Below, in pieces: positions 16,594-25,673 of a stretch of 64,000 nucleotides of DNA. This DNA comes from Arthrobacter_E sp044748305 (GTDB taxonomy: Bacteria; Actinomycetota; Actinomycetes; Actinomycetales; Micrococcaceae). The first letter of the stretch is position 1; each line of letters begins with the position of its first letter. Where the stretch lies: NCBI RefSeq assembly GCF_044748305.1, contig NZ_JBIVFT010000003.1, forward strand, positions 372,001 through 436,000. Direction: 5' to 3'. The translations under genes and the position numbers were made by a program. Below the pieces are notes generated by a model. The model searched no databases, had not been told where the DNA came from, and saw only the letters and a list, made by a program, of their open reading frames with translations.

Positions 16594-17048
16594 GCGGTGG
16601 TGGAACGCCTCCTCGGCTCGGTGCGGGTCATGTCCACCAGGAGGCGTGCGGCGTCGTGCAAGGTCTGCCGCTCCATCTCGCTCAGGCCGTCGAGGCGTTC
16701 GGCGAGCCAGGCGGAGCGGAGTCTGCGGGACTCGTCCAGGATCGCGCTTCCGTCACTGGTGAGACTGATGAGCACCGTCCGGCCGTCCTCCGGTCTGGAG
16801 TCCCGGCGAACCAGACCCTTCTCCACCAGGGCGTTGACCGTGCGGGTCATGCTCGGGGCCTGCACGTGTTCGGTCTCGGCGAGCTGCCCCATGGTCTGAG
16901 GGCCGTTCTTGCCGAGCAGCGCCAGGACGGTGTTCTGTCCGGGCGTGACCGCGTCGCTGCTGGCGTGAGAACGCAGGATCCGGGACGTGCGCATCAGGGC
17001 CACGCGGAGTTCGGCGGCCAGCTCCTGGAGGTCTGGGACGGTGTTCAT
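16590..17048 (-). CDS. MarR-family repressor
   Basis: A 152-residue MarR-type winged-helix repressor. The DNA-binding part is clear (VLALLGKNGPQTMGQLAETEHVQAPSMTRTVNALVEKGLVRRDSRPEDGRTVLISLT, about residues 43-98), flanked by the helices that form the dimer. It precedes and overlaps the MFS exporter gene. A 26-base near-palindrome (17055-17080) directly before the start is the likely operator, so the protein probably controls itself and the exporter. Confidence 0.9.
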   Translation of the reverse strand: MNTVPDLQELAAELRVALMRTSRILRSHASSDAVTPGQNTVLALLGKNGPQTMGQLAETEHVQAPSMTRTVNALVEKGLVRRDSRPEDGRTVLISLTSDGSAILDESRRLRSAWLAERLDGLSEMERQTLHDAARLLVDMTRTEPRRRSTTA

Positions 17049-17054
17049 CGATAT

Positions 17055-17080
17055 TTAACATAGCTAATTAGCATTGTTAA
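17055..17080 (-). promoter_or_regulatory. MarR operator and promoter
   Basis: A 26-base near-perfect palindrome centred on GCTAATTAGC with outer TTAAC/GTTAA arms; 22 of 26 positions are symmetric. On the minus strand TTTACT, a 17-base spacer and TATGTT form a promoter that runs through it, only a few bases before the MarR start. Binding would shut off the marR-MFS operon. Confidence 0.75.
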
Positions 17081-17107
17081 GTAAATCGTTCGTGGCCGAG
17101 GTCACCC

Positions 17108-17169
17108 CATCGACTGCTCCGTGGTTGTCGTTTTGAGGCTCCAAAACGACAACCACGGAGCAGTCGATG
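17108..17169. terminator. 28-bp perfect hairpin after pgm
   Basis: Arms at 17108-17135 and 17142-17169 are perfectly complementary with a 6-base loop. It lies 57 bases beyond the 3' end of pgm and before the marR promoter, so it probably ends the pgm transcript. There is no T-run. Confidence 0.7.
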
Positions 17170-17225
17170 AAGGGGGTGGTGCTGCTGCTACGCCTGGCGG
17201 GTGCGGGCCTGGGAGCTGAGGGGTT

Positions 17226-18878
17226 TCAGCCGATGACGGAGTCCACCAGGGCCTTGGCCTCGGCCTGGACCTGCTTCAGATGGTCCGCGCCCTTGAAGGA
17301 CTCGGCGTAGATCTTGTAGACGTCCTCGGTTCCGGACGGCCGGGCCGCGAACCAGGCGTTCTCCGTGGTGACCTTGAGTCCACCGATGGCCGCGCCGTTG
17401 CCCGGCGCCTCGGTGAGGCGGGCGGTGATGGTCTCGCCAGCCAGCTCCGTGGCCGTCACGTCCGAGGCCGAGAGTTTGCCCAGCTTGGCCTTCTGCTCCC
17501 GGTTGGCGGCGGCGTCCACGCGGGCGTAGACCGGCGCGCCGTAGCGATCGGTCAGACCGCGGTACAGCTGGGACGGGGTGGAGCCGGTGACGGCCGTGAT
17601 CTCGCTGGCCAGCAGGGCCAGGAGGATGCCGTCCTTGTCCGTGGTCCACACGGAGCCGTCCTTGCGGTTGAACGAGGCGCCGGCCGACTCCTCGCCGCCG
17701 AATGCGCCCTCACCGGAGAGCAGCCCCGGAACGAACCACTTGAAGCCCACCGGCACTTCCACGAGCTTGCGCCCGAGGCCCTCGGCCACGCGGTCGATGA
17801 TCGAGGAGGACACCAGGGTCTTGCCCACCACGGAGGCGGGGTTCCAGCCGTTGCGGTGCTGGTAGAGGTAGTCGATGGCGACGGCGAGGTAGTGGTTGGG
17901 GTTCATCAGCCCGCCATCGGCCGTGACGATGCCGTGGCGGTCCGAATCGGCGTCGTTTCCGGTGGCGATGTCGAACGGCGCGGTGCCGCCGTCGGACTTC
18001 ATGCGTGCGATGAGCGAGGCCATGGCCGAGGGGGAGGAGCAGTCCATGCGGATCTTCTCGTCCCAGTCCAGGGTCATGAATGCCCACTGCGGGTCGACCG
18101 TCGGATTCACGACGGTGAGGTCCAGATGGTGCCGTTCGGCGATCTCGCCCCAGTAGTCGACGCTCGCGCCGCCCATGGGATCGGCGCCGATCCGGACGCC
18201 GGCCTCGCGGATGGCGTCCAGATCCAGCACGGAGGGGAGGGAGTCGACGTAGCTGCTCAGGTAGTCGAAGGTGCCGACGTTCTCGGCCTTCTGCGCGTCG
18301 ACGAGCGGGATCTGGTGGACGCCTGCGAGGCCGCTCTCGAGGTAGTCGTTGGCGCGCTGGGCGATCCATGCGGTGGCGTCGCTGTCCGCGGGTCCGCCGT
18401 GCGGCGGGTTGTATTTGAAGCCGCCGTCCGTCGGCGGGTTGTGGCTGGGTGTGACGACGATGCCATCCGCCTGGTCCGCGTGGCCGGCGTTGTTGTACGT
18501 CAGGATCGCGTGGCTGAGTGCCGGAGTGGGGGTGTAGCCGTGGCGTGCGTCGAGCAGCACGGTGACGCCGTTGGCGGCGAGCACCTCAAGCGCCGTGTTC
18601 TGGGCCGGCTCGCTCAACCCGTGGGTGTCCTTGGCGAGGAACAGGGGGCCGGTGACGCCCTGTCCTGCACGGTATTCCACGATCGCCTGTGTGATGGCCG
18701 CGATGTGCCGTTCGTTGAAGCTTCCCTTGAGACTGGAGCCGCGGTGCCCCGAGGTGCCGAACACCACTCGCTGGCCCGGATCGGAGGGGTCGGGTATCAC
18801 CTCGAAGTACGCGTCCAGCAGGGCCGTCAGGTCGACGAGGTCTTCGGGAAGGGCCACGGTGCCCGCGCGGTTAGCCAT
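17226..18878 (-). CDS. pgm: alpha-D-glucose phosphoglucomutase
   Basis: A 550-residue phosphoglucomutase that interconverts glucose 1-phosphate and glucose 6-phosphate, linking glycolysis with glycogen, trehalose and cell-wall sugar synthesis. Motifs: FGTSGHRGSS near the start (40-49), TPSHNPPTDGG with the phosphoserine Ser145, the metal loop GNDADSDRHG (Asp309, Asp311, Asp313), and GGEESAGASF in the sugar-binding loop. The length fits the bacterial Pgm type (about 545). The start has no close neighbour upstream on the same strand. A long hairpin at 17108-17169 follows the stop. Confidence 0.96.
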   Translation of the reverse strand: MANRAGTVALPEDLVDLTALLDAYFEVIPDPSDPGQRVVFGTSGHRGSSLKGSFNERHIAAITQAIVEYRAGQGVTGPLFLAKDTHGLSEPAQNTALEVLAANGVTVLLDARHGYTPTPALSHAILTYNNAGHADQADGIVVTPSHNPPTDGGFKYNPPHGGPADSDATAWIAQRANDYLESGLAGVHQIPLVDAQKAENVGTFDYLSSYVDSLPSVLDLDAIREAGVRIGADPMGGASVDYWGEIAERHHLDLTVVNPTVDPQWAFMTLDWDEKIRMDCSSPSAMASLIARMKSDGGTAPFDIATGNDADSDRHGIVTADGGLMNPNHYLAVAIDYLYQHRNGWNPASVVGKTLVSSSIIDRVAEGLGRKLVEVPVGFKWFVPGLLSGEGAFGGEESAGASFNRKDGSVWTTDKDGILLALLASEITAVTGSTPSQLYRGLTDRYGAPVYARVDAAANREQKAKLGKLSASDVTATELAGETITARLTEAPGNGAAIGGLKVTTENAWFAARPSGTEDVYKIYAESFKGADHLKQVQAEAKALVDSVIG

Positions 18879-19015
18879 GTGGCCAGCATGCCAGAGAAGC
18901 CACCGGGGTTCTATGACTTCGCCAGGGTTACGCCGCTATGACGCGGGCGCCCTTCTCCGATGGGTGCGATGGGCCGTTACCCTGGGAGGACAGCAAGGCA
19001 CTCGTGAGGGGAACC

Positions 19016-19684
19016 ATGAGCCAGCAGACGCCGCAGCCCGGCAGACAACAGCCCGATCCCTGGCCAGGCCAGGACCAGGGAGCGCCTCCCGTGCAGGGAC
19101 CGCAACCGGTCCGGCAGCAGCCGCCCTACGGCCAGCAGGCTCCTCCGCCGGGCAGCCTGCCGTCTGGTCCCCTTCCGCCTGGTCCGGCTCAGGTTCCGTA
19201 TGGCCAGGCCCCGTACGGTCAGTTCCCTCCGACCGGGCAACCTCAGCGCCCCGCGCGCCAGGTCCCGCCCGTGCCGCAGGCCCCCCAGGGAGGATTCGCC
19301 GCTTCCGGATATCCGCCCGTACCACCGGCCCTGCAGCAGCCGGGTCCTCAGCGTCAGGTCTATGGCGCTCCTCCGGCCTTCGGGCAGGCGCAGCCGTACC
19401 AGCAGCCCTTCTATCAGCCGTACGCTCCGGCGGCGCCGAAGGGCATGAGCATTGCGGCGATGGTGCTGGGTCTCGTGGGCGTGGTGACCGCGGGTGCGTT
19501 CATCATTCCGCAGATCCTCGCCGTCGTGCTGGGCCACGTCGCCTTGTCGAAGGAGCCCGCGGGCAAGGGCATGGCCATCGCCGGATTGGTGCTGGGCTAT
19601 GTGGTGACGGCGTTGTCGATCCTGTACTGGGTCATGATGTTCTTCTTCTGGGGGCTCGCTTCAAGCGACGGCGCCTGGGACTGA
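19016..19684 (+). CDS. DUF4190 membrane protein with Pro/Gln-rich N-terminus
   Basis: A 222-residue protein: the first 140 residues are rich in Pro, Gln and Gly (MSQQTPQPGRQQPDPW...) and probably disordered in the cytoplasm; the last 80 hold two hydrophobic helices (MSIAAMVLGLVGVVTAGAF and GLVLGYVVTALSILYWVMM) joined by LGHVALSKEPAGKGMAIA, the DUF4190 pattern. The ATG at 19016 is chosen because GAGGGG precedes it; an in-frame upstream start at 18938 lacks support. Family function is unknown; many actinobacterial genomes hold several copies. Confidence 0.83.
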   Translation: MSQQTPQPGRQQPDPWPGQDQGAPPVQGPQPVRQQPPYGQQAPPPGSLPSGPLPPGPAQVPYGQAPYGQFPPTGQPQRPARQVPPVPQAPQGGFAASGYPPVPPALQQPGPQRQVYGAPPAFGQAQPYQQPFYQPYAPAAPKGMSIAAMVLGLVGVVTAGAFIIPQILAVVLGHVALSKEPAGKGMAIAGLVLGYVVTALSILYWVMMFFFWGLASSDGAWD

Positions 19685-19695
19685 TCCCGGCTTCG

Positions 19696-20394
19696 TCAGC
19701 GGTCGAGCTTGAGCAGGAATTCGACCAACCCGTCGTTCTCGACGGTGACGAAGCCCAGGTCCGGTGCGGTGATGCCGTAGTCGGAGGCTGCGACAGGGAT
19801 GGAGCCTGAGGCGGACACGGTCCCCCCGGCCTTCACGAGCTGAAGCTCGGCGGTCACTTCCTTGGACCGGCCCGCGAGTTCGAGGGAGCCCTGGGCGCGG
19901 ACGGACACGGGGGAGGTGCCCAGCGCGGGCAGTGTCACCGGCTTGTTCAAGGTGAAGCTCGCGGTGGGGAATTGCTCCGTGCGCATCGAGGTGGACCGGA
20001 AGTATCCGTCCCGATTGGCGGAATCAGTCGTGATCGAGGCGACGTCGACCGTGATGGTGGCGCCTCTGAGGGCCCCGCCCTGAACGTTCAGCTCCCCGGT
20101 GACCTTGGGGGTCCGGCCGACCACCGTCACCTCGGCGGAGTTCAGCACCTCCTTGAAGCGATACCCGGCCTGTGAACCGGAGTTCACTTTCCAGAGGCCG
20201 TCCTGTGTGGCAGGGAGGCTGTCGTTCGGCGCCGTCGTCGCGTTCCCGGTCTCGGCGGCGTCCTCCACGGAGAGGGGCGCGGGGGCGGGTGGCTGGCTCT
20301 TGGCGTACAGCCAAGGCCCGACGACGACGGCGGTCACGCCGAGCAGGGCGGCGATGAGTGCGGCGAACAGCCACTTCTTGCGGGCGGCAGGCAT
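19696..20394 (-). CDS. YceI-family protein, membrane-anchored
   Basis: A 232-residue protein with a short basic start, one membrane helix (about residues 8-28) and a Pro/Thr-rich linker, then a YceI domain (about 60-232) expected to be an extended lipocalin-like beta-barrel that binds isoprenoid lipids outside the membrane. Typical features are DGLWKVNSGSQAGYRFKEV, SANRDGYFRSTSMRTEQFPTASF and LTLAGRSKEV-like SLELAGRSKEVTAEL. I chose ATG 20394 because GGGAG lies five bases upstream; ATG 20418 (adding MSDKPGRP) is possible. Single gene, convergent with the DUF4190 gene. Confidence 0.85.
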   Translation of the reverse strand: MPAARKKWLFAALIAALLGVTAVVVGPWLYAKSQPPAPAPLSVEDAAETGNATTAPNDSLPATQDGLWKVNSGSQAGYRFKEVLNSAEVTVVGRTPKVTGELNVQGGALRGATITVDVASITTDSANRDGYFRSTSMRTEQFPTASFTLNKPVTLPALGTSPVSVRAQGSLELAGRSKEVTAELQLVKAGGTVSASGSIPVAASDYGITAPDLGFVTVENDGLVEFLLKLDR

Positions 20395-20545
20395 GGGTCT
20401 CCCTGGCTTGTCTGACATTTGATCAGCTAACGCTTCTGCCGTCCCCACTGTTCCCGAGGGCCGGATCTTCGCCGCCGGGAAGTTCGTGCGGAAATATTCT
20501 CCACGTCTCTTGACGCGCGGTGTGGGCGGCCTCACATTTAAGTGT

Positions 20546-22015
20546 ATGGCTTTCACTAAATCCGCGGCGGACCCCCAGCCGACCGCGTCCGGCCCTTCAC
20601 AGGCCGGCCTGAAAAAAGACTCCCTGAACACCCGCGACATCGTCTTCATGCTGGTCTCGGCAGCGGCGCCGCTGACCATCGTGGTAGGCGTCTCGCCCTT
20701 GGCCCTGGCAGTCGGGGGTCCCGGCGCCCCGGTCATCTACGTGGCGGCCGCGCTGGGCCTCGCCCTCTTCGCTGTCGGCTTCATGGCCCTGACCCGCCAC
20801 ATCCTGTCCTACAGCGGCTTCTACGGCTACATCGCCAAGACGCTCGGCCGAGTGACCGGCCTCGGCGCCGGGCTCACCGCCTGGCTCAGCTACAACGGCA
20901 TCCAGATCGGCCTCTACGGCCTGCTCGGCATTCAGGCCAATCTGGCCGTGAAACAGTTCACCGGAGCAGATCTGCCCTGGTGGCTCTACGCCCTGATCTC
21001 CATCGCCGCGGTGCACTTCCTCGGCTGGCGCGGCATCGACGTCGGCGCCCGCGTGGTGGGTGTGCTGCTCACCCTGGAGACGGTCATCGTCGTCATCCTC
21101 GCGGTGGCCGTGCTGGCTCACGGTGGCGCCCGTGGCATCAGCCTGGACTCATTCAGTGCGGGTGCGATCTTCACCCCAGGCATGGCCGCCGTCCTCAGCA
21201 TGGGATTCTCGGCCTTTATGGGCTTCGAATCCGGCGCCCTCTACCGAGAGGAGGCGAAGAACCCGGACCGCACCGTGCCTCGGGCCACGTACATCTCCAT
21301 CGCCTTCATCGGCGCCTTTTACGCATTCGCGGTCTGGATCCTGGTCCAGGCGGGCGGTTTCGACGCCATCCAGCAGTTCGCGGGACAGCATCTGGACACC
21401 GGGGACACCGCCTACGTCCTGGCCGGAACGTTCGCGGGCGACTGGCTCGTCAACCTCATGAGCGTGCTGATCGTGACCAGCATCTTCGCCTCCCAGCTGG
21501 CCTTCCACAACACCATCAACCGCTACACCCTTTCCCTGGGACGCGAGGGGATCTTCCCTTCCGCCATGGCCCGCGTCAGCCGGCACCGGACCCCGGGCAA
21601 TGCCGGTGTGCTCCAGACCGTGCTGAGCGTGGTGCTCGTGGCATTCGGCGCGCTCCTCGGACTGGACCCGTTCACCCAGTTCGTGGTCTGGCTGAACTCG
21701 CCCGGCATCATCGGAATCCTGGTATTGCAGGCCTTGATGGGCGTGGGTGTCGTGGCTTTCTTCCTGCGGAACCGGGGGCTGGCTCCTCGCTGGTACGTCC
21801 TGCCCTCCGCGGTCCTCGCGACCCTGGTCATGGTGGCGGTCATCTGGCTGAGTGTGGCCAATATCCAGTACCTCACGGCCATCCCGGCCGGTGATCCGGT
21901 GAACACCACTCTGATCCTCATCGCCCCCATCACCTTCCTGGTGGGTGTTGCCGTAGCGTGGTGGCTGAAGAACAACAAGCCAGAAGTCTTCGGACGGATC
22001 GGACACTCTGAATGA
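20546..22015 (+). CDS. APC-family amino acid/polyamine permease
   Basis: A 489-residue transporter with 12 or more membrane segments. The family pattern is visible at the start (LNTRDIVFMLVSAAAPLTIVVGVSPLALAVGGPGAPVIY) and in FMGFESGALYREEAKNPDRTVPRA, a hallmark of the APC superfamily. The ATG at 20546 has no ribosome site; TTGACG lies at 20510-20515 with a weak AT-rich -10 near 20535-20541, so the message may be leaderless. Its stop overlaps the start of a TetR gene (ATGA). A convergent basic amino acid decarboxylase follows, so an arginine, ornithine, lysine or polyamine substrate is possible, but this is inference. Confidence 0.88.
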   Translation: MAFTKSAADPQPTASGPSQAGLKKDSLNTRDIVFMLVSAAAPLTIVVGVSPLALAVGGPGAPVIYVAAALGLALFAVGFMALTRHILSYSGFYGYIAKTLGRVTGLGAGLTAWLSYNGIQIGLYGLLGIQANLAVKQFTGADLPWWLYALISIAAVHFLGWRGIDVGARVVGVLLTLETVIVVILAVAVLAHGGARGISLDSFSAGAIFTPGMAAVLSMGFSAFMGFESGALYREEAKNPDRTVPRATYISIAFIGAFYAFAVWILVQAGGFDAIQQFAGQHLDTGDTAYVLAGTFAGDWLVNLMSVLIVTSIFASQLAFHNTINRYTLSLGREGIFPSAMARVSRHRTPGNAGVLQTVLSVVLVAFGALLGLDPFTQFVVWLNSPGIIGILVLQALMGVGVVAFFLRNRGLAPRWYVLPSAVLATLVMVAVIWLSVANIQYLTAIPAGDPVNTTLILIAPITFLVGVAVAWWLKNNKPEVFGRIGHSE

Positions 22016-22695
22016 GCCCAGCGCAGCAGGCGCACCCCGACGGCGGCCGGAGCCATCGGCTCGGCCGCCCCAGCACGCCGCGACTGAACGTGGAGAAGAT
22101 CGGGCATGAGGCACTGGCGCTTCTTGAGGAGGAGGGCGTCCTGTCCCTGCCACGGCTGGCGGAGCGCCTCGGCGTCCGCCAGTCGGCGTTCTACAAGCAC
22201 GTGGCCAGCCGGGCGGACATCGTGGAGCTGGCCCGTGGCGCGCTGGCCGAGAGAATGGTCTTCCCGCGCCCCTCTCGGGACCTTCCCGTCCTGGTCACCC
22301 AGCTGTTCGACTCCCTGCTGGACACGTATCGGGGAGTCCCGGCGATCCTGCCGCTCATTCTGGTCCAGCCGGTGACCAACCCCGGCGTGCTGGCCGTCTA
22401 CGAGAGGATCGCGGAGGCACTGCTTGCCGCAGGCGTTCCCGATTCGCTGGTCCTGCCCGCCGTGGAGGCCATTGACAGCGCGGCCATCGGTGCCGCGCTC
22501 GACACGCAGGCGATGGAGAACGCCTGGTCCGTTCCGCAGGAGCAGGCGGCGGGATTCCCGCACCTCGTCCGCGTGCAGACGGCCCTGGCCAGCGGTGGCG
22601 TCGACCGTTTCGGCTTCCTGGCCCGGACCCTCGCCGAAGGGCTCAAAGTCACCGCGGGCGCGCAGGACACCGTTCCGTACGACGGCGGCCGCTGA
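22012..22695 (+). CDS. TetR-family regulator
   Basis: A 227-residue protein with a TetR-type helix-turn-helix at about residues 28-75 (VEKIGHEALALLEEEGVLSLPRLAERLGVRQSAFYKHVASRADIVELA) and a helical ligand-binding part behind it. It overlaps the APC permease gene by four bases and so is made from the same message, a common arrangement for a repressor of its own transporter operon. A possible binding site is the region around 20533-20546 at the permease start, but no clear palindrome can be singled out. Ligand unknown. Confidence 0.87.
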   Translation: MSPAQQAHPDGGRSHRLGRPSTPRLNVEKIGHEALALLEEEGVLSLPRLAERLGVRQSAFYKHVASRADIVELARGALAERMVFPRPSRDLPVLVTQLFDSLLDTYRGVPAILPLILVQPVTNPGVLAVYERIAEALLAAGVPDSLVLPAVEAIDSAAIGAALDTQAMENAWSVPQEQAAGFPHLVRVQTALASGGVDRFGFLARTLAEGLKVTAGAQDTVPYDGGR

Positions 22696-22712
22696 GCCGC
22701 CGTCGTACGCCG

Positions 22713-25412
22713 TCAGAGGGCGGGCTGTCCGCCTGGGATCCGTTCAGGCCTGAAGACCAGGTACCCCAGGTCCTTGTCGTAACCGTGGATCTCCCGGGTG
22801 TCGAGGACGTCCATGTAATCCAGGATGTCCTTGGAGAAGCACTGGCCCGGCACCAGGACCGGGAAGCCTGGCGGGTAAGGGGTCACGAAACTCGCCGACA
22901 CCACGTCTCCGAGCGGCAGCCGTTCGCGGATCTCGGCCGAGGAGAGATGTTCCGTGGTCCCCTTCCGGTACGTCAGGTAGTACGCGGAGCGCATGTCCCC
23001 GGAGATGCCGTCGGCCGTGAGGAACGCCGGGGCGAAACGGCTGAAGTCCGGCAGCGGGACCACCGTGTCCAGGGCCTGGGCGGACGGGACCTTCGGGGCC
23101 TTGACGCGGGACAGGGCCCGCTTGCGTTCCAGGTCCTCTGCGATCTTGACCAGGACCTCGATCAGGTACGCCACGGAACTGCGGGTGGTGCCGATCGTGG
23201 TCATGATCAGCACATTGGACCGGCTGGTCTTGTTGACCTGGATGCGGTGCCCGTCCATCAGGTAGTCGTGCTTGAAGGTGTCGCCGTCCACGCCCGTGGC
23301 CGTGATGTCCAGGGTGATGCGGCACGGATCGACCACGAACTCGTCGTGCGCCCAGGCCTCGTCCCAGGAGCCCAGCCCGTCCTTGGCGGGGTTGGCGCTG
23401 CTGGAGATGCGGTGGGCATCCGGCACCAGATCTGCGGTGGACAGCACCCGGAAGTACTTGCGGAGCATGGGATGGCGCCCGACCGTGCGGCAGATGCTCT
23501 GGGCCAGATCCGCCTGGCGCTGCACCAGGGCGTAGCCCTCCAGCTCCACCTGACGGCGCCCGATGTCCAGGGATGCCAGGATCTGGTAGTTGGGTGAGGT
23601 GGAGGTGTGCGTCATGAACGCCTCCAGGAAGGACTCCTCGTTCAGCTCTGCGAAGTCCTGATCGAAGACGTGGATCATGGAGCCCTGGCGCAGGGAGGTG
23701 AGCGTCTTGTGCGTGGACTGGGTGGCGTAGACACGCAGTCGTGTCGCTGTCGGGTCGGCGAGCAGCCGCGTACGTGCCCAGCCCTCCGCGTCGGCCGCGG
23801 CGAGTGCCGACTTCTGTTCCTCGAAGCGGCGGCCGTAGTCCGCCGTCGTGAATTCCTGTTCCAGAGCCGCAGCCGCGTGCATCGCCGTGCGCTGCCGGTA
23901 GACGGGGTGGAAGCCGGCGAAGGCGAACCAGGCCTCGTCCCAGAGGAAGACGAGGTCCGGCTTGATGGCCAGGCATTCCTCCATGACGCGTTTCGGGTCG
24001 TAGACGATGCCGTCGAAAGTGCAATTGGTCAGGGTGATCATCTTGACCCGGTCCAGCTGGCCCGCGTCGCGGATCGCGAGGAGGCGCCGCTTGATGCTCT
24101 CCAGCGGGACGGCGCCGTACAACGAGTGGCTGTCCAGCGGGTAGGCGTCCAGGTAGCTGACCGAGGCTCCGGCCAGCACCAGGGCGTAGTGGTGGGACTT
24201 GTGGCAGTTGCGGTCCACCAGCACGATGTCGCCGGGGCTGACGATCGACTGATGCACGATCTTGTTGGCGGTCGAGGTGCCGTTGGTGGCGAAGTAGCTG
24301 CGGTGGCTTCCGAAGGCGCGGGCTGCGAGCTCCTGGGCCTCCTTGATGGCGCCGTGAGGATCCAGGAGCGAGTCCAGGCCGCCCGAGGTGGCCGAAGTCT
24401 CCGCAAGCAGCAGGTTCATGCCGTAGAAGTCCGCCATGTCGGAGATCCACGGCGAGGCGCAGACGGAGCCGCCGCGGGAGACCGGCAGGGCGTGGAACAC
24501 TCCGCCGGGCGTGCGGCTGTACTCCTGGATGGCGTCGAAGAACGGGGTTTCGTAGCGTTCCGTGATCCCGCCGAGGATGGAGAGATGCAGGTCCATGGCG
24601 TCCGTGCGGGAGAAGACCCGGCGGAAGCGGCCGTTGACGGAGCCGGCCAGGGACTCCAGGGCGACGCCCGCCATGAGGAACACATCCAGCTCGGGACGGA
24701 TCTCCGCGACCGCGTCCGCGAGGTGGATGATGCGCCGGATGGAGCGGGTCTCCTTCAGGCGTTCGCCGGCCCGGCGGTCCACGAAGCGGCGCAGGGAACT
24801 GCTGAGACGTTGCTGGGAATGGGCGGAGATCCGGGGCGTGAGGATGCAGGACTGGATGCCGGGGTTGATGACGAGGGCGACGAGGGCGTCTTCGAAGCTG
24901 GGCACGACGTTGACGTGGTAGGTGAACTTGTCCAGACCACGGCGCTGTTCGCGCAGCTCACGGGTGAAACGTTCCAGCTCCTCGGCGGGCCCGGAATCGA
25001 CCACGAGCACTTCGAGGTGCGGGGCCGGACGGGAGGGGGACGCCTGATCCGCCTCAGGGGTGACGCCTTCGGCGTCGTCGGCCGGCATGAAGCCGGTGCG
25101 CAGCAGCTCGTTGACGCTCTCCACCCGGCTCATCGCCTCGGAGTAACGGCCCAGTCCGATGAGTTCCGCGATGTCCTTCACGGCTTGCAGACCCGGCAGG
25201 GCCCAGTACGGCTCCAGGGATTCCAGGAGCTGGAGGATGCTTCCGAAGGAGGCGGAGTTCTCCGTCTCAAGCTGACCCATGCGGCGCTGTTGCAGGATCC
25301 CGGAGAGGGCGTAGCCCAGGTACTCCCAGGTGTCCTTCCGAGTGCGCCAAGCACTGTCCGGGGTCCCGATCTCGGCCCCCCACCGTCCCGCGGCCGTCGG
25401 TGCGAACGTCAT
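22713..25412 (-). CDS. Orn/Lys/Arg decarboxylase-family PLP enzyme
   Basis: An 899-residue PLP-dependent enzyme of the Orn/Lys/Arg decarboxylase family (fold type I). The PLP lysine is probably Lys569 in QSTHKTLTSLRQGS; other family patterns are YFATNGTSTANKIVHQS, DRNCHKSHHYALVLAG, TLTNCTFDGIVYDP and FLWDEAWFAFAGFHP. It is longer than the usual 710-760 residues: about 130 extra N-terminal residues of helical, acidic sequence (up to EADQASPSRP) precede the usual wing-like region. SD AGGGG lies six bases before the ATG at 25412; the ATG at 25418 is too close to it. The likely product is a polyamine precursor (agmatine, putrescine or cadaverine); which one cannot be read from sequence. Confidence 0.88.
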   Translation of the reverse strand: MTFAPTAAGRWGAEIGTPDSAWRTRKDTWEYLGYALSGILQQRRMGQLETENSASFGSILQLLESLEPYWALPGLQAVKDIAELIGLGRYSEAMSRVESVNELLRTGFMPADDAEGVTPEADQASPSRPAPHLEVLVVDSGPAEELERFTRELREQRRGLDKFTYHVNVVPSFEDALVALVINPGIQSCILTPRISAHSQQRLSSSLRRFVDRRAGERLKETRSIRRIIHLADAVAEIRPELDVFLMAGVALESLAGSVNGRFRRVFSRTDAMDLHLSILGGITERYETPFFDAIQEYSRTPGGVFHALPVSRGGSVCASPWISDMADFYGMNLLLAETSATSGGLDSLLDPHGAIKEAQELAARAFGSHRSYFATNGTSTANKIVHQSIVSPGDIVLVDRNCHKSHHYALVLAGASVSYLDAYPLDSHSLYGAVPLESIKRRLLAIRDAGQLDRVKMITLTNCTFDGIVYDPKRVMEECLAIKPDLVFLWDEAWFAFAGFHPVYRQRTAMHAAAALEQEFTTADYGRRFEEQKSALAAADAEGWARTRLLADPTATRLRVYATQSTHKTLTSLRQGSMIHVFDQDFAELNEESFLEAFMTHTSTSPNYQILASLDIGRRQVELEGYALVQRQADLAQSICRTVGRHPMLRKYFRVLSTADLVPDAHRISSSANPAKDGLGSWDEAWAHDEFVVDPCRITLDITATGVDGDTFKHDYLMDGHRIQVNKTSRSNVLIMTTIGTTRSSVAYLIEVLVKIAEDLERKRALSRVKAPKVPSAQALDTVVPLPDFSRFAPAFLTADGISGDMRSAYYLTYRKGTTEHLSSAEIRERLPLGDVVSASFVTPYPPGFPVLVPGQCFSKDILDYMDVLDTREIHGYDKDLGYLVFRPERIPGGQPAL

Positions 25413-25593
25413 TGCCATCCCCTGGTCTCATCATCGAGAAGTCCGGGTCTGCCCCATTGCAGACCGGCGGGCCGTCACGGCCTTGGCATGACCATACCTG
25501 TGGCTTCGGGCCGCTTTGCAGGGTTCCGGCAAGATTACGGTATACAAAAAGCGTGCAAGCGGTCTGCGGGGGCCGAAAACCCTGAGAAACCGC

Positions 25594-25627
25594 GGAGACC
25601 CGGACGCCGTGCGGCGTCCGGGTCTCC
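25594..25627. terminator. terminator hairpin after POT symporter
   Basis: Perfect 15-base arms (GGAGACCCGGACGCC at 25594-25608, complement 25613-25627) with a GTGC loop, 46 bases beyond the end of the peptide symporter gene. Apart from this, the 260-base gap before the decarboxylase start holds AT-richer sequence around 25531-25550 that may be the decarboxylase promoter. Confidence 0.75.
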
Positions 25628-25673
25628 GGACAGCAGAGCTGGGAGCCTGCTCTTGAATGGCCTGTTCAGACCG

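Noticed and set aside
25531..25558. TTGCAC / TAATCT promoter for the decarboxylase on the minus strand.
   Set aside because: The spacer is only 15 bases and the -35 is weak, so I do not list it as a feature.
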